Assembly: GCA_038147195.1 (NCBI GenBank)
Contig: JAYQTB010000004.1
Location: forward strand, 2,480,001 to 2,544,000
Length of the DNA: 64,000 bases
Direction: 5' to 3'
From: Eutrophocola salsuginis
GTDB lineage: Bacteria; Pseudomonadota; Gammaproteobacteria; Pseudomonadales; Pseudohongiellaceae
In this document: piece by piece, positions 53,296-62,422 of the stretch
Layout: each line of letters begins with the position of its first letter
Numbering within the stretch: the stretch's first letter is position 1
Translations under genes and position numbers: made by a program
Notes under the pieces: model-generated
The model's database searches: none
What the model saw: only the letters and a program-made list of their open reading frames with translations
What the model was told of the DNA's origin: nothing

Positions 53296-55749
53296 CTAGC
53301 TTCCCTTAACAGTTAAAGTATAAGGTTTTAAGCTAACATGGATTTTTGGTTTTCCATCTTTTTCATATAGTGAATATCCTACGTAAACGAGCCTTTCACC
53401 CTCACTAAGCTCACCTGAGAAAACCAAAACTTCTTCAGCATCAGATAAAGCTGCAACGTATCGTGCAGCAGGTAAAGATTTCAAGCTTGCGTTCCAAGTT
53501 TCCCAGTAACCATCCTCATTAAGCGCTAGAAAAACTTTCTTGCCATTTTCTATTACGCGGACTACAACATATATCTCTCCCTCTTTACCAACATCTAGCG
53601 GATCCGGTATGACCTTTGCGACTAGATCAATGAAATCAGAAGTAGTGAATGATTTATCATTATTTTGTTCTCCGTTACCTGCTACACCGATAGCTATTGA
53701 AGTCTTTGAAGATTTTCCATCAGTAGTTATCGTAACACCCTGTGCCTCAGAAATTACTTCAGGAATCTTATCTTTTTCTCCACTATAGTGCCTAACTGTG
53801 TTTGATAACTTTGAGCAATAAGCATCGCTACAAGCTTCTAGTTTAAGGTAGTAATAGGTCTCCAAATTTGGTGGGAAAAATGTATATGAAATATCTTCAC
53901 CATCTGCTTCTGTGAATTTCTCTGCTATAACACAAAGATCAATGATGTTATCCATGCAGTTATACAGGTTGTAGCTATAACCCTGAACAGTTGGCCAGCT
54001 TAAGAGAATACTGGAATCTTCCTTATTAGGCTGCCCTTTGAGAGCGGGAGTTTTTATTTCATTTTGTTTAATGGCCTCTTCAAGGCTTTGGGAAATAGTT
54101 ACTAGAATTATACGTTCGTATTTTTCCTCTAACTTGTTTTGCATAATAACTTTGTATTCGTAAATTCCTGCTTGAATATTGTTAATAGAATATTTATATG
54201 CCAGCGAAACACTATCGTTTAAATCCACGCTTTCTATCAACTTCTTATCCCAATAGAGTTTGACAGATGATAATCCGATAGAATCCTCGGCATATAATGC
54301 TAGATTAATACTGTAGCTACTATTTATTTGGCCTGAAAAGAGTTCAACATTACCATGCGCTAGAGAAGAGGTGACTTCCAAAACATCTTCAGTTGATGCA
54401 GCTGATAAGGACAAAATCTGAGCCGATTGAACAATAAATCTAAGAGTTTGAGACGATGTCCCCCCTTTATCATCAACAACTTTTAGTGTTATTTCATTCT
54501 CTCCTTCCGGAAATCTTAACTCTGCCTCCTTTTCTCTGGAGATTACTCTTCCTCCTACTGTCCAAATGGTCTTGACTATAGACCCATCCTCATCTTGAGA
54601 GGCTGAAAAAAACTTAATTAATTCACCAGCCTTCTTATCAGTATCTGAATAGGACTTTAGAGCATTTTCAATTATTGCTTTTGGTAATAAGTTATTCTCA
54701 CTAGAGCTTGTATCTAATGCTATGGGAGCAAGCACATTTATTTTTTCACTAACGCAAGCTTTCAATTCAGACTGCACGTCCTCTACACAAAACGAGATAT
54801 TACTCATACCGTCCGGAAGTTTAATTTTGATTTCAGTTCCGACACCTATTTTTCTATTATTGGAATAGAAAATGTATTGAATACGATCTGAGATACCCTC
54901 AACACTGCTAACATCAAGATCAATTTCCCCCTTCGCAGTAATTATTTCGCCAATGACCTCATCTGTATCCATGATTTCATAGCTATCATCAGGCAATTTA
55001 TTCAAAGATTTCGCTATAATTTCTATCCCAAGCGCAGCTTCTATCTTGCTGCGGATATCCTCAGGAGATTCTCCAGAATCTTTATTTTCCTCTTTTACAC
55101 AGCCTGTCTGATCTGAATTGGGCACAGATCCCGCCGGACAACTTAGTGGAGGTGGAGTCTGGGTATCACCAGCGTCTTTATTTTCCTCTTTTACACAGCC
55201 TGTCTGATCTGAATTGGGCACAGATCCCGCCGGACAACTTAGTGGAGGTGGAGTCTGGGTATCACCAGCGTCTTTATTTTCCTCTTTTACACAGCCTGTC
55301 TGATCTGAATTGGGCACAGATCCCGCCGGACAACTTAGTGGAGGTGGAGTCTGGGTATCACCAGCGTCTTTATTTTCCTCTTTTACACAGCCTGTCTGAT
55401 CTGAATTGGGCACAGATCCCGCCGGACAACTTAGTGGAGGTGGAGTCTGGGTATCACCAGCGTCTTTATTTTCCTCTTTTACACAGCCTGTCTGATCTGA
55501 ATTGGGCACAGATCCCGCCGGACAACTTAGTGGAGGTGGAGTCTGGGTATCACCAGCGTCTTTATTTTCCTCTTTTACACAGCCTGTCTGATCTGAATTG
55601 GGCACAGATCCCGCCGGACAACTTAGTGGAGGTGGAGTCTGACCACTATCTTGCGCTTGGAGTTGAATTGGTAATGAAAGAAAAAAAATAAAAGATAACG
55701 CTAGAAGGGGCAGAGTATTTTTTCTGTAGCTCAGGGAAATAGCTTTCAT
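53296..55749 (-). CDS. Large exported repeat protein with Ig/FN3-like middle and shared C-terminal domain
   Basis: 817 residues. Signal peptide (cleaved near LQAQ, residue 33), six near-identical 32-residue repeats (PPPLSCPAGSVPNSDQTGCV core, two Cys each) at about residues 34-225, a middle part with PKD/Ig-like features (AIDTSSS-type spacers, LIKFFSASQDEDGSIVKTI, LRFPEGENEITLKVVDDKGG), a fibronectin-like segment (ILLSWPTVQGYSYNLYNC), and the C-terminal domain shared with the gene at 52111 (VGKEGEIYVVVRVIENGKK). AGGT lies just upstream of the ATG. Probably a surface or adhesion protein. No sortase, LPXTG or autotransporter barrel is seen, so the anchoring is unclear. Confidence 0.72.
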   Translation of the reverse strand: MKAISLSYRKNTLPLLALSFIFFLSLPIQLQAQDSGQTPPPLSCPAGSVPNSDQTGCVKEENKDAGDTQTPPPLSCPAGSVPNSDQTGCVKEENKDAGDTQTPPPLSCPAGSVPNSDQTGCVKEENKDAGDTQTPPPLSCPAGSVPNSDQTGCVKEENKDAGDTQTPPPLSCPAGSVPNSDQTGCVKEENKDAGDTQTPPPLSCPAGSVPNSDQTGCVKEENKDSGESPEDIRSKIEAALGIEIIAKSLNKLPDDSYEIMDTDEVIGEIITAKGEIDLDVSSVEGISDRIQYIFYSNNRKIGVGTEIKIKLPDGMSNISFCVEDVQSELKACVSEKINVLAPIALDTSSSENNLLPKAIIENALKSYSDTDKKAGELIKFFSASQDEDGSIVKTIWTVGGRVISREKEAELRFPEGENEITLKVVDDKGGTSSQTLRFIVQSAQILSLSAASTEDVLEVTSSLAHGNVELFSGQINSSYSINLALYAEDSIGLSSVKLYWDKKLIESVDLNDSVSLAYKYSINNIQAGIYEYKVIMQNKLEEKYERIILVTISQSLEEAIKQNEIKTPALKGQPNKEDSSILLSWPTVQGYSYNLYNCMDNIIDLCVIAEKFTEADGEDISYTFFPPNLETYYYLKLEACSDAYCSKLSNTVRHYSGEKDKIPEVISEAQGVTITTDGKSSKTSIAIGVAGNGEQNNDKSFTTSDFIDLVAKVIPDPLDVGKEGEIYVVVRVIENGKKVFLALNEDGYWETWNASLKSLPAARYVAALSDAEEVLVFSGELSEGERLVYVGYSLYEKDGKPKIHVSLKPYTLTVKGS
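55078..55653 (-). repeat. Six tandem 96-bp repeats
   Basis: Six head-to-tail units of 96 bp inside the exported repeat protein, almost perfect at the DNA level, the outermost ones differing only at their edges. They keep the frame (32 codons each), so copy number can change without breaking the protein. The antisense open frame over them is a by-product. Confidence 0.93.
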
Positions 55750-55997
55750 ATTTTACCTATTATTATGTGAACTACTTCTATTTAAATATTGGTCTCTCTA
55801 AGGCTCAAGTTGCTAACTTGCAATGCAGTAAATTTTTGTTGAAAGGTTAATTAAGACACTAAGTTTTTATTTAGAATTTTATAAGAATATTAAATACTCA
55901 AATAACATAGCATAATATTTTATTAACAAAAAAATATTAAAATTCAATATTTTCAATAATTTAAATTATAAGAGGACGTTTTTAGATCTAATCAATT

Positions 55998-56078
55998 GTA
56001 TCTGGGCAGATACAGTAAAGGTGTGACGCTGTGACAGCCCTTTACGGCCCCTGATTAGGCCGCATCAAGGGTGATTAC
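55998..56078. repeat. Structured island repeat, copy R2
   Basis: Begins with a perfect palindrome GTATCTG-GG-CAGATAC, then the shared GGTGTGACGCTGTGACAGCCC core. The 3' part differs from R1 and R3 (ATTAGGCCGCATCAAGGG). It lies between the start of the repeat protein gene and the end of the DUF1080-like gene. Confidence 0.75.
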
Positions 56079-56257
56079 ATAACAACTCGGCAGGCTGTGC
56101 GCGTAAAAGGATGCTTCTGTTAGAGATATATAAATATTAACTGCTCTATAAACAAATAAAGTTTAGCAGTCCATCATTGCTCGATATTTAAGGATTTCCG
56201 AAACTTCCTTTATCGCCACATAAAATATCTTTGTCACCATCATCCTTATCAGTTCGA

Positions 56258-56833
56258 TCAAAGCGCCTCAATAATTACGTTGCGGAACCTCACCTCACCA
56301 GCCAAGTGCTGTAATGACACCGGACCACTATTGGTGTGCATGGTATTGTGAGTATCTACTGTGGTTATTCCATTGAGAACAATCACAATATGGTCACCCT
56401 GGGCTGTAACTTCATATGTATTCCACTGACCCGCTGTCTTGATAAATTCACCGGGGGGTACATGATTGACCAGGGCGCCAGTGCTTTTCTCCATATCTGG
56501 CCGCTCATCGTTTATATTTGCCTCATAGGCAGTGGTGTCGCGAATTGTGTTCTCATCGGTAATGCGGAAGTAAATACCACTATTGGCTGTAGGGGCATCT
56601 ACAAAAAATTCTGCGGTGATACGGAAGTCTAGATACGAACGGTCTGTCACAAGATGGCCATTACCTTCATCAGAAATAAACTCCCCTTGCTCGATGCGCC
56701 AGTTGGCATTACCGACTTGGTGCCAGCCATCAAAGCTACCTGCCATGTTCTGCCCATTTGCGGCAAAGGATATAGAAGTTAATAGGGCTACTATGGCAAT
56801 TGGCGATGTTTTCAGTATCTTTTGATATTGCAT
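56258..56833 (-). CDS. Exported DUF1080 (3-keto-glycoside hydrolase/LamG-like) protein
   Basis: 191 residues from the ATG at 56833, which has AGGAG 8 nt upstream; a frame to 56899 is open but lacks a site. Signal peptide ends near SFAANGQ. The mature part fits DUF1080: SFDGWHQVGNANWRIEQGE, YLDFRITAEFFVDAPTANS, GIYFRITDENTIRD, WNTYEVTAQGDHIVIVLNG and GPVSLQHLAGEVRFRNVII. The family has a concanavalin-like beta sandwich and includes sugar-active enzymes. Substrate unknown. It shares strand with the downstream NTF2-like gene, 231 bp apart. Confidence 0.83.
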   Translation of the reverse strand: MQYQKILKTSPIAIVALLTSISFAANGQNMAGSFDGWHQVGNANWRIEQGEFISDEGNGHLVTDRSYLDFRITAEFFVDAPTANSGIYFRITDENTIRDTTAYEANINDERPDMEKSTGALVNHVPPGEFIKTAGQWNTYEVTAQGDHIVIVLNGITTVDTHNTMHTNSGPVSLQHLAGEVRFRNVIIEAL

Positions 56834-57064
56834 GGAAATTTCTCCTGATTTGCTTGTAATTATTAAGGATTTATATTTGAATAATTCTATCTTTTCCAAC
56901 AGTTGATTATTTGCTGCCCGTTAAAATTTAATTTATTTCATAATGCGGCGAGTATGGACCCAACATCATGGCCAGTAATAATCAGGAATTCTGTCCTTAA
57001 AAGTCTTAAGGCTATGATTGCGGATCCTCCAAGCAGTCATAGAGCTTAATAACTTCACCTGTAA

Positions 57065-57556
57065 TTATTTCGATATATCCGAAACCGCTGTAATAGTGTT
57101 CGCATCGCGAATAATCTGCCAGTGACCATCAATCTTTTGCAATACAGAAAGAGAATGCCCCGCCATTGTTACAGTATCACCGCCCTGTTTAGGTGTAATA
57201 TTTAGTTCCGACTCTGACCAAAGATAAGCATATTCTCCGATAACTCTTATCTCACGAATGTTGCTACTGAGGTCATAAATCATTGGAGAATCTTCAGGTG
57301 ACTCCCCCGCGGCTGCTTGCGCAAATGTCATCTTGTCCATTACACCGACACCCGGCACTAAAAATATAGCGTCATCAGCAATAGCCTGTTGCGCAAGATT
57401 GAGATTCCCCTCTGTGGTGGCGGTTATCCAGTTATCAAATAATGCTTTTATCGCCCGTTCATCTTCTTTCACGCTGTTTTCATCGCGTTCGGCATAGACC
57501 TGTGTAACGAAGAGTAATGAACTAAGAATAAGCGTTGTATGAAGTAGTCGGCTCAT
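57065..57556 (-). CDS. Exported NTF2-like (DUF4440/SnoaL-type) protein
   Basis: 163 residues with a signal peptide (cleaved near VYA, residue 22) and an NTF2-like fold: AIKALFDNWITATTEGNLN, ADDAIFLVPGVGVMDK, EIRVIGEYAYLWSESEL and a closing VLQKIDGHWQIIRDANT, as in DUF4440 proteins. Such domains are often used as small ligand-binding pockets or are attached to enzymes. Here it is free and exported. Confidence 0.8.
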   Translation of the reverse strand: MSRLLHTTLILSSLLFVTQVYAERDENSVKEDERAIKALFDNWITATTEGNLNLAQQAIADDAIFLVPGVGVMDKMTFAQAAAGESPEDSPMIYDLSSNIREIRVIGEYAYLWSESELNITPKQGGDTVTMAGHSLSVLQKIDGHWQIIRDANTITAVSDISK

Positions 57557-57626
57557 AGGAATTACATTATTTTAGGATTTGTGAAAAGTTACCTCATACT
57601 AACACTGTAGGTACACCCGTATTTAA

Positions 57627-57716
57627 GTATCTGGGCAGGTGCAATAACGGTGTGGCGCTGTGACAGCACCCTCCCGCCCTCTGAATGAGGCCCCGGCTTG
57701 GTCTAAGAATCACTCA
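57627..57716. repeat. Structured island repeat, copy R3
   Basis: About 85% identical to R1 by eye: GTATCTGGGCAGGTGC palindrome with wobble pairs, GGTGTGGCGCTGTGACAGC core, AGGCC-ccggctt-GGTCT hairpin, AATCACTCA end. On the minus strand it too abuts a stop codon, of a short relic reading ISTPIAKVELLE. Confidence 0.8.
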
Positions 57717-58070
57717 AGCAGCTCTACCTTTGCAATAGGCGTAGATATGGCAAAGCTAGAATTTTGTGATGGAATATAATCTATTTTGCAATCCAACTTT
57801 TAGAAATGCCATCAGCTGGTTTATTTCTGACATAGGATGGTGGGTTAACTTTAATAACTATGGCTATCTAGGACTCTATGACTGTCACTCAGTACTACTG
57901 CATATGTGTTAATGCTTCAGTATGGCGCTACCTGTTTTCATTAACAGAGTGCACGGAGATTGGCTCTGCCTGAGTGATACCTAATTTATCCGCTAGGGGT
58001 AAGAGAATACAAAATGGTTTTGCTATACTTTGCCGATTGACCAGGGATTGTTAGCCGTTATTCTCGCCCT
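57717..58070. other. AT-rich right flank of the island, no gene
   Basis: About 350 bp. The left part holds the short minus-strand relic next to R3; nothing else codes credibly. The last 50 bp change to the GC-rich chromosome and should contain the promoter of the OpgB-like gene. Confidence 0.45.
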
Positions 58071-60476
58071 ATGCCCAACTTGAAAGACTTCGCCCGCTCA
58101 ACTCTCGTCATGACCGCAGCCGGTGCCAGTATCCTGCTGGTGCTCTTGGCGTCCGAGATCGCGAGCTTCTATTACAACCTGTCGCATGGCGGCGGGTGGT
58201 TCGTGCGCTCCACGGTGTTCCTGCTTGTTTTCCTCGCGCTCGTCTGGCGCCTGAGCGTACATATAAAGAATTACTGGCTGCGTTTCCTCGTCTCGTTCAT
58301 TGCCGTGGAAGGCCTGGTGATCTTCACCTCCGCGCGTCTCATGTCGTTCTATCTGCAGGGTGAAAGCTTCAATGAAGAGTTTTTCTTTCATGCCAACATG
58401 CAGACCTTTGAGTTCGGGCTCAATGCCTTTCCCGGTATGGTCGCCCTGGTCGTAGGCTACCTGGTTGCCGTAGGCGTGCTCGCCTACTTCTTCACTGCCG
58501 AGGCGCACAAGGTAAAACTGCAGGACAAGACTCTGCTTATCATACCCTGCCTGCTGTTGTCGCTGGCCGTTGATCCGGACATCACCAGCGGCGCATCCTT
58601 TATCATTCGCAATGCCAGCGTGCAGAGCGACATGGCGCTGGCCGATATCGATTGGGAGGCCACCGGCCTAAATGAAGCGTCCCTGTACCGGATAGCCGAC
58701 GACATCACCGCCGGTAAGAATGTCGTCATGATCTATATGGAAAGCATGGAGAAGATGTATACCGATGAGTCGGTGTATCCCGGACTCACGCCCTTCCTCA
58801 ACTCGCTGCGTGATGAAGCACTGTCATTTGAGAACATCTACCAGACTCAGGGTACCAACTTCACCGTGGCCGGCATCGTTTCGTCGCAGTGCGGCACGCC
58901 GCTGCTGATTCCGCCGGGTCCTGGCGGCAACGACATCCTGCGCAACGGCTTCCTGCAGGAGGCGGTATGTTTCGGCGACATCCTCTCGCGCGCCGGCTAC
59001 CGGCAGGTATTCATGGGCGGCGCCTCCACGCGCTTCGCCGGCAAGGGCATGTTCCTCGCCGCGCACGGCTACCAGGAAGTGCTGGGCCTGGAAGAGCTGC
59101 GTCCCCTCATGGACGATCCCGATTACCTCAACCGCTGGGGTTTGTATGACGAAACTCTGCTGGGGCTGGCCGAGGGCAAGTTCGACGAATTGGCCGCCAA
59201 CACGCAAAAGCCGTTCAACTTCACTGTGCTGACCGTGGACGCACATCCGCCCGATGGCACGCCCTCGGAAGTGTGCAAACCTTACGATCGCATCGACAAC
59301 ATGATCTTCCACGCTGTGCACTGCACCGACCAGATGGTAGAAAAATTCGTGAACCACCTGAAGCAGAGCCCGGCCTGGGACGATACCGTGGTATTCCTGA
59401 TGAGCGACCACCTTCACATGCGCAACATTGGCCAGGAATATTACCCGGAGAATTATGAACGCAAGATTTTCGTCAACATCCTCAACGCGGGCGTCACAGG
59501 CAAGATCGAAAAAAAGGGCACGCACATGGACCTGGCGCCGACCCTGCTGACCCTCATGGGCGTCAGGCACCAGCAGGCCTTCCTCGCGGGTACCAGCCTG
59601 CTGGAACCGGGCGGCAAGGTGACGTTTACAGAACGTGAATTCTCCGAGCGCTTCGCCGCCATCCGTTATATCAACACCAACTTGCTGTCACAGATCGAAA
59701 CGCCGTTATGCGAGGCGAACCCGCTGTACAGCCACGTGCAGGGTTCGCAGTTGCGCGTCGCCGGTAAGGAAGTGAACCTCACCCAGCGTGGCCGCCCGAT
59801 GTCCATGGAACGCATCGGCGAATCACACGCGCTGTTCACCCTGGTCAGCACTGAGGGCAAGGTGGGCCTGAGTTTCCCGGTAAACCTGTCGCACCTGGAA
59901 TACGAGATCTTCCAGTTTCGCGACAACAGCTTCTTTATTCTTGTTCCCGCCGCCGGCATTCGTCGCATCTACCCGGACCTTCCCGACTACAACGGCCTGG
60001 GCGTTCTGTTCGGCAACCTGGAGGACGGTTTCGAACTCTTGGCTTCTGATCTCTCCTTCGACGACGGCTTCGCGATAAATGCCGATTGCAACGACCTTCT
60101 CAGTAAGGCACGCGACTATGACAGTGATGGCCTGGAATACAAACTGGGCGAGATCTGCGAAAACGAGGTGCCCGACGGCAATGTCTGGCGTGAAAGCGAG
60201 GGCAGCCTTTCCTTGAGCACCATTGCCTACTCGGGTGAGCGCTTTCAGGCGGAGTTCAAGCGCAACAGCCGAGGCTGGTACCAGGTGATCGCCTACCAGC
60301 CCCTGGAACCGGTGGCGCCGGAAGGCGTATGCGATGCCTTCTACCAGAGTCAGGAGATCCTCATTCCCGGTGTACAGTCTGAAAACGGACCCGTCAGCCT
60401 GATCCTGAACAAGATCCCGGGCGTCACCCTGACCTTCGAAATAGGCCCGGCCACCCCGCTGCCGTCGGGTAATTGA
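58071..60476 (+). CDS. OpgB/LtaS-type phosphoglycerol transferase (sulfatase fold)
   Basis: 801 residues: four or five N-terminal helices (residues 10-165), then a periplasmic alkaline-phosphatase/sulfatase-fold domain: NVVMIYMESMEKMYTDE (Glu224), QGTNFTVAGIVSSQCGTPL (nucleophile Thr region, 262/265), FMGGASTRFAGKGMF, and FLMSDHLHMRNIG (metal-binding Asp-His). E. coli OpgB moves phosphoglycerol to osmoregulated glucans; the GT-x-x-T-IAGxxxSQCG pattern is closest to that family. The C-terminal 260 residues are an extra domain. It is the first GC-rich gene right of the island. Confidence 0.83.
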   Translation: MPNLKDFARSTLVMTAAGASILLVLLASEIASFYYNLSHGGGWFVRSTVFLLVFLALVWRLSVHIKNYWLRFLVSFIAVEGLVIFTSARLMSFYLQGESFNEEFFFHANMQTFEFGLNAFPGMVALVVGYLVAVGVLAYFFTAEAHKVKLQDKTLLIIPCLLLSLAVDPDITSGASFIIRNASVQSDMALADIDWEATGLNEASLYRIADDITAGKNVVMIYMESMEKMYTDESVYPGLTPFLNSLRDEALSFENIYQTQGTNFTVAGIVSSQCGTPLLIPPGPGGNDILRNGFLQEAVCFGDILSRAGYRQVFMGGASTRFAGKGMFLAAHGYQEVLGLEELRPLMDDPDYLNRWGLYDETLLGLAEGKFDELAANTQKPFNFTVLTVDAHPPDGTPSEVCKPYDRIDNMIFHAVHCTDQMVEKFVNHLKQSPAWDDTVVFLMSDHLHMRNIGQEYYPENYERKIFVNILNAGVTGKIEKKGTHMDLAPTLLTLMGVRHQQAFLAGTSLLEPGGKVTFTEREFSERFAAIRYINTNLLSQIETPLCEANPLYSHVQGSQLRVAGKEVNLTQRGRPMSMERIGESHALFTLVSTEGKVGLSFPVNLSHLEYEIFQFRDNSFFILVPAAGIRRIYPDLPDYNGLGVLFGNLEDGFELLASDLSFDDGFAINADCNDLLSKARDYDSDGLEYKLGEICENEVPDGNVWRESEGSLSLSTIAYSGERFQAEFKRNSRGWYQVIAYQPLEPVAPEGVCDAFYQSQEILIPGVQSENGPVSLILNKIPGVTLTFEIGPATPLPSGN

Positions 60477-60560
60477 CCGGGGTCATCAAACCCGCATCCG
60501 TATTTGCTTTTGCCGTGTAATTTGTCTAGTTTTCTCCTCAAATAATAAGAGGGCTGCGGC

Positions 60561-62405
60561 ATGTATACCAATCTGTTTTTTATCAAGAATTCCGTCCGGT
60601 TACTGGCCGCGGCCGTCGGCCTGGCAGGCGCCACATTGGCCAGCGCGCAGACCCAGTTGCTCTGGGGCGACCTGCACCTGCATACCAACCTCTCCACGGA
60701 TGCCTTCGCCACCAACAACAAGGGCGTGACGCCCGACATGGCTTATCGTTTCGCCAAGGGCATTCCCATCCTGCATCCCAACCTGGATGACTGGGTACGC
60801 ATAGGCCGCCCACTCGACTTCCTCGCCATCACCGATCACGCCACCAACCTAGGCATCGATGTCATGGCGCTGGAAGGTCATCCGCTGCTCCAGGCCACAC
60901 CGCGTGGCCGTGACGTGATCGAGAATCTACAGGCGATGGCCGGCGAGCCCCGCAGTGGCTTCATGCGTTATCAGCCCGAAGACGGCAACCGCGCCGAACT
61001 GGCCGAACAGATCTTTTCGCCGGCCATGCGTGCCGCCGGCTGGCAGATGCAGGTGGATGCAGCCACCCGCCACAACGTGCCCGGCGAGTTCACTACCTTT
61101 TACGCCTGGGAATGGACCTCGCTGATACCGAGCCAGCAGGGTATCAAGAACCTGCATCGCAACGTGATCAGTAACGCCGACAGCACGGATGCGGCCATGC
61201 AGTTCGTGCCGTTCAGTAACCAGGACAGCCTCGACCCCGAAGCACTGTTCGCCTTCCTGCACAACACATCAGACAGGACCGGCATCGATTTCGTCGCCAT
61301 TCCCCACAACTCGAATATCTCCGGCGGCCTGATGTTCGCCGACCAGGATTCGCAAGGGCGGCCTATCGATGCCATCTACGCCCGTGAGCGCATGCGCTGG
61401 GAACTGCTGATGGAAATCACGCAGATGAAAGGTACCTCCGAAACTCATCCCGCCTTATCGCCCAACGACGAGTTCGCCAATTACGAGATCCGTAACAAGC
61501 TGCTCACCGGCCAGGTGATGGAGCCGACACCGGCCGACTACGCCCGTGGTGGCCTGCTGTCCGGCATGCAGATCGAGGACCGGATTGGGGAGAACCCGTT
61601 CAAGTTCGGTTTTGTCGGCGCCTCCGACGGCCACGTTGGCATGTCCGCAATCGAGGAAGACAATTTCTTCGGTAAGATAGGCAGCGATTCCAAGCTGAGC
61701 CAGCGCGCCGTATCGCAGGAACAGAACCTCGTTTTTCCGGCCTGGGACATGAGCGCCTCCGGTCTCACCGGCGTGTGGGCCGAAGAAAATACCCGCGAAT
61801 CCATCTTCGCCGCCTTCAAGCGTCGCGAAGTATACGGCACCACCGGCCCACGCATATCCCTGCGTGTGTTCGGCGGTTTCAACTTCAACAGCCGCGATGC
61901 CCGCGCGAACGACATCGCCGCTGTCGGCTATCGCAAGGGCGTGCCTATGGGCGCCGACCTGACTGCCGCGCCGCGCAACCGTGCACCTTCGTTCCTTATA
62001 CATGCCGCCATGGACCCTACCGGCGCCAACCTCGACCGAGTCCAGGTGATCAAGGGTTGGATCGATGCCGATGGCAACCCGCAAGAGAAGGTGTACGACG
62101 TGGCCTGGTCGGATGACCGACGCATGGGTGTAGACGGCAAGCTACCGCCGGTCGGCAATACTGTGGATGTCACCACCGGTTACTACAGCAACAACATTGG
62201 TGCTCCGCAGCTCGCCGTGGTGTGGGAGGATCCAGATTTCGATCCCGCGCTTGATGCCTTTTATTACGTGCGCGCCATCGAGATCCCGACGCCGCGCCAT
62301 ACCCTGTTCGACGCCCTGGCCCTGCAAATTCCGGTCGAGCAGACCCAGTGGCCGGCCACCATCCAGGAACGCGCTTACTCGAGCCCCATTTGGTACACAC
62401 CCTGA
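60561..62405 (+). CDS. Exported DUF3604 family protein (PHP-like)
   Basis: 614 residues with a signal peptide (ends near TLASAQ). The mature start WGDLHLHTNLSTDA is the PHP-type metal motif of DUF3604; further His/Asp motifs are LAITDHATNLG, IPHNSNISGG and FVGASDGHVG. Family members are widespread in marine bacteria, often beside TonB receptors and small NTF2-like proteins; activity unknown, a phosphoesterase-type role is inferred from the metal sites. 84 bp after the OpgB-like gene, 17 bp before the lipoprotein gene. Confidence 0.85.
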   Translation: MYTNLFFIKNSVRLLAAAVGLAGATLASAQTQLLWGDLHLHTNLSTDAFATNNKGVTPDMAYRFAKGIPILHPNLDDWVRIGRPLDFLAITDHATNLGIDVMALEGHPLLQATPRGRDVIENLQAMAGEPRSGFMRYQPEDGNRAELAEQIFSPAMRAAGWQMQVDAATRHNVPGEFTTFYAWEWTSLIPSQQGIKNLHRNVISNADSTDAAMQFVPFSNQDSLDPEALFAFLHNTSDRTGIDFVAIPHNSNISGGLMFADQDSQGRPIDAIYARERMRWELLMEITQMKGTSETHPALSPNDEFANYEIRNKLLTGQVMEPTPADYARGGLLSGMQIEDRIGENPFKFGFVGASDGHVGMSAIEEDNFFGKIGSDSKLSQRAVSQEQNLVFPAWDMSASGLTGVWAEENTRESIFAAFKRREVYGTTGPRISLRVFGGFNFNSRDARANDIAAVGYRKGVPMGADLTAAPRNRAPSFLIHAAMDPTGANLDRVQVIKGWIDADGNPQEKVYDVAWSDDRRMGVDGKLPPVGNTVDVTTGYYSNNIGAPQLAVVWEDPDFDPALDAFYYVRAIEIPTPRHTLFDALALQIPVEQTQWPATIQERAYSSPIWYTP

Positions 62406-62422
62406 TCTTCATCGAGACTTCA

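Larger units (their letters stand above)
50236..58030. mobile_element. AT-rich genomic island inserted at tRNA-Leu
   Basis: Between the tRNA 3' end and the GC-rich OpgB-like gene the base composition becomes clearly AT-rich. Contents: a tyrosine recombinase in a 61-bp inverted repeat, two exported proteins sharing a C-terminal domain, two further small exported proteins, gene fragments and three copies of a structured repeat. I found no direct repeat of the tRNA 3' end at the right side, so the right border (about 58030) rests on composition only. No conjugation, phage-structural or resistance gene is seen. Confidence 0.68.

Noticed and set aside
55078..55653. Possible CRISPR array
   Set aside because: Units are 96 bp, contiguous, without variable spacers, and encode protein on the minus strand.
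55146..55691. 181-codon plus-strand frame with five identical repeats over the surface-protein gene
   Set aside because: It is the antisense of the 96-bp repeats; it stays open only because the unit length is a multiple of three. No signal, start site or family.
53041..57716. R1-R3 as integron attC sites
   Set aside because: No GTTRRRY or RYYYAAC boxes at the ends, and the local recombinase does not show the extra IntI patch. Kept as repeats of unknown function.
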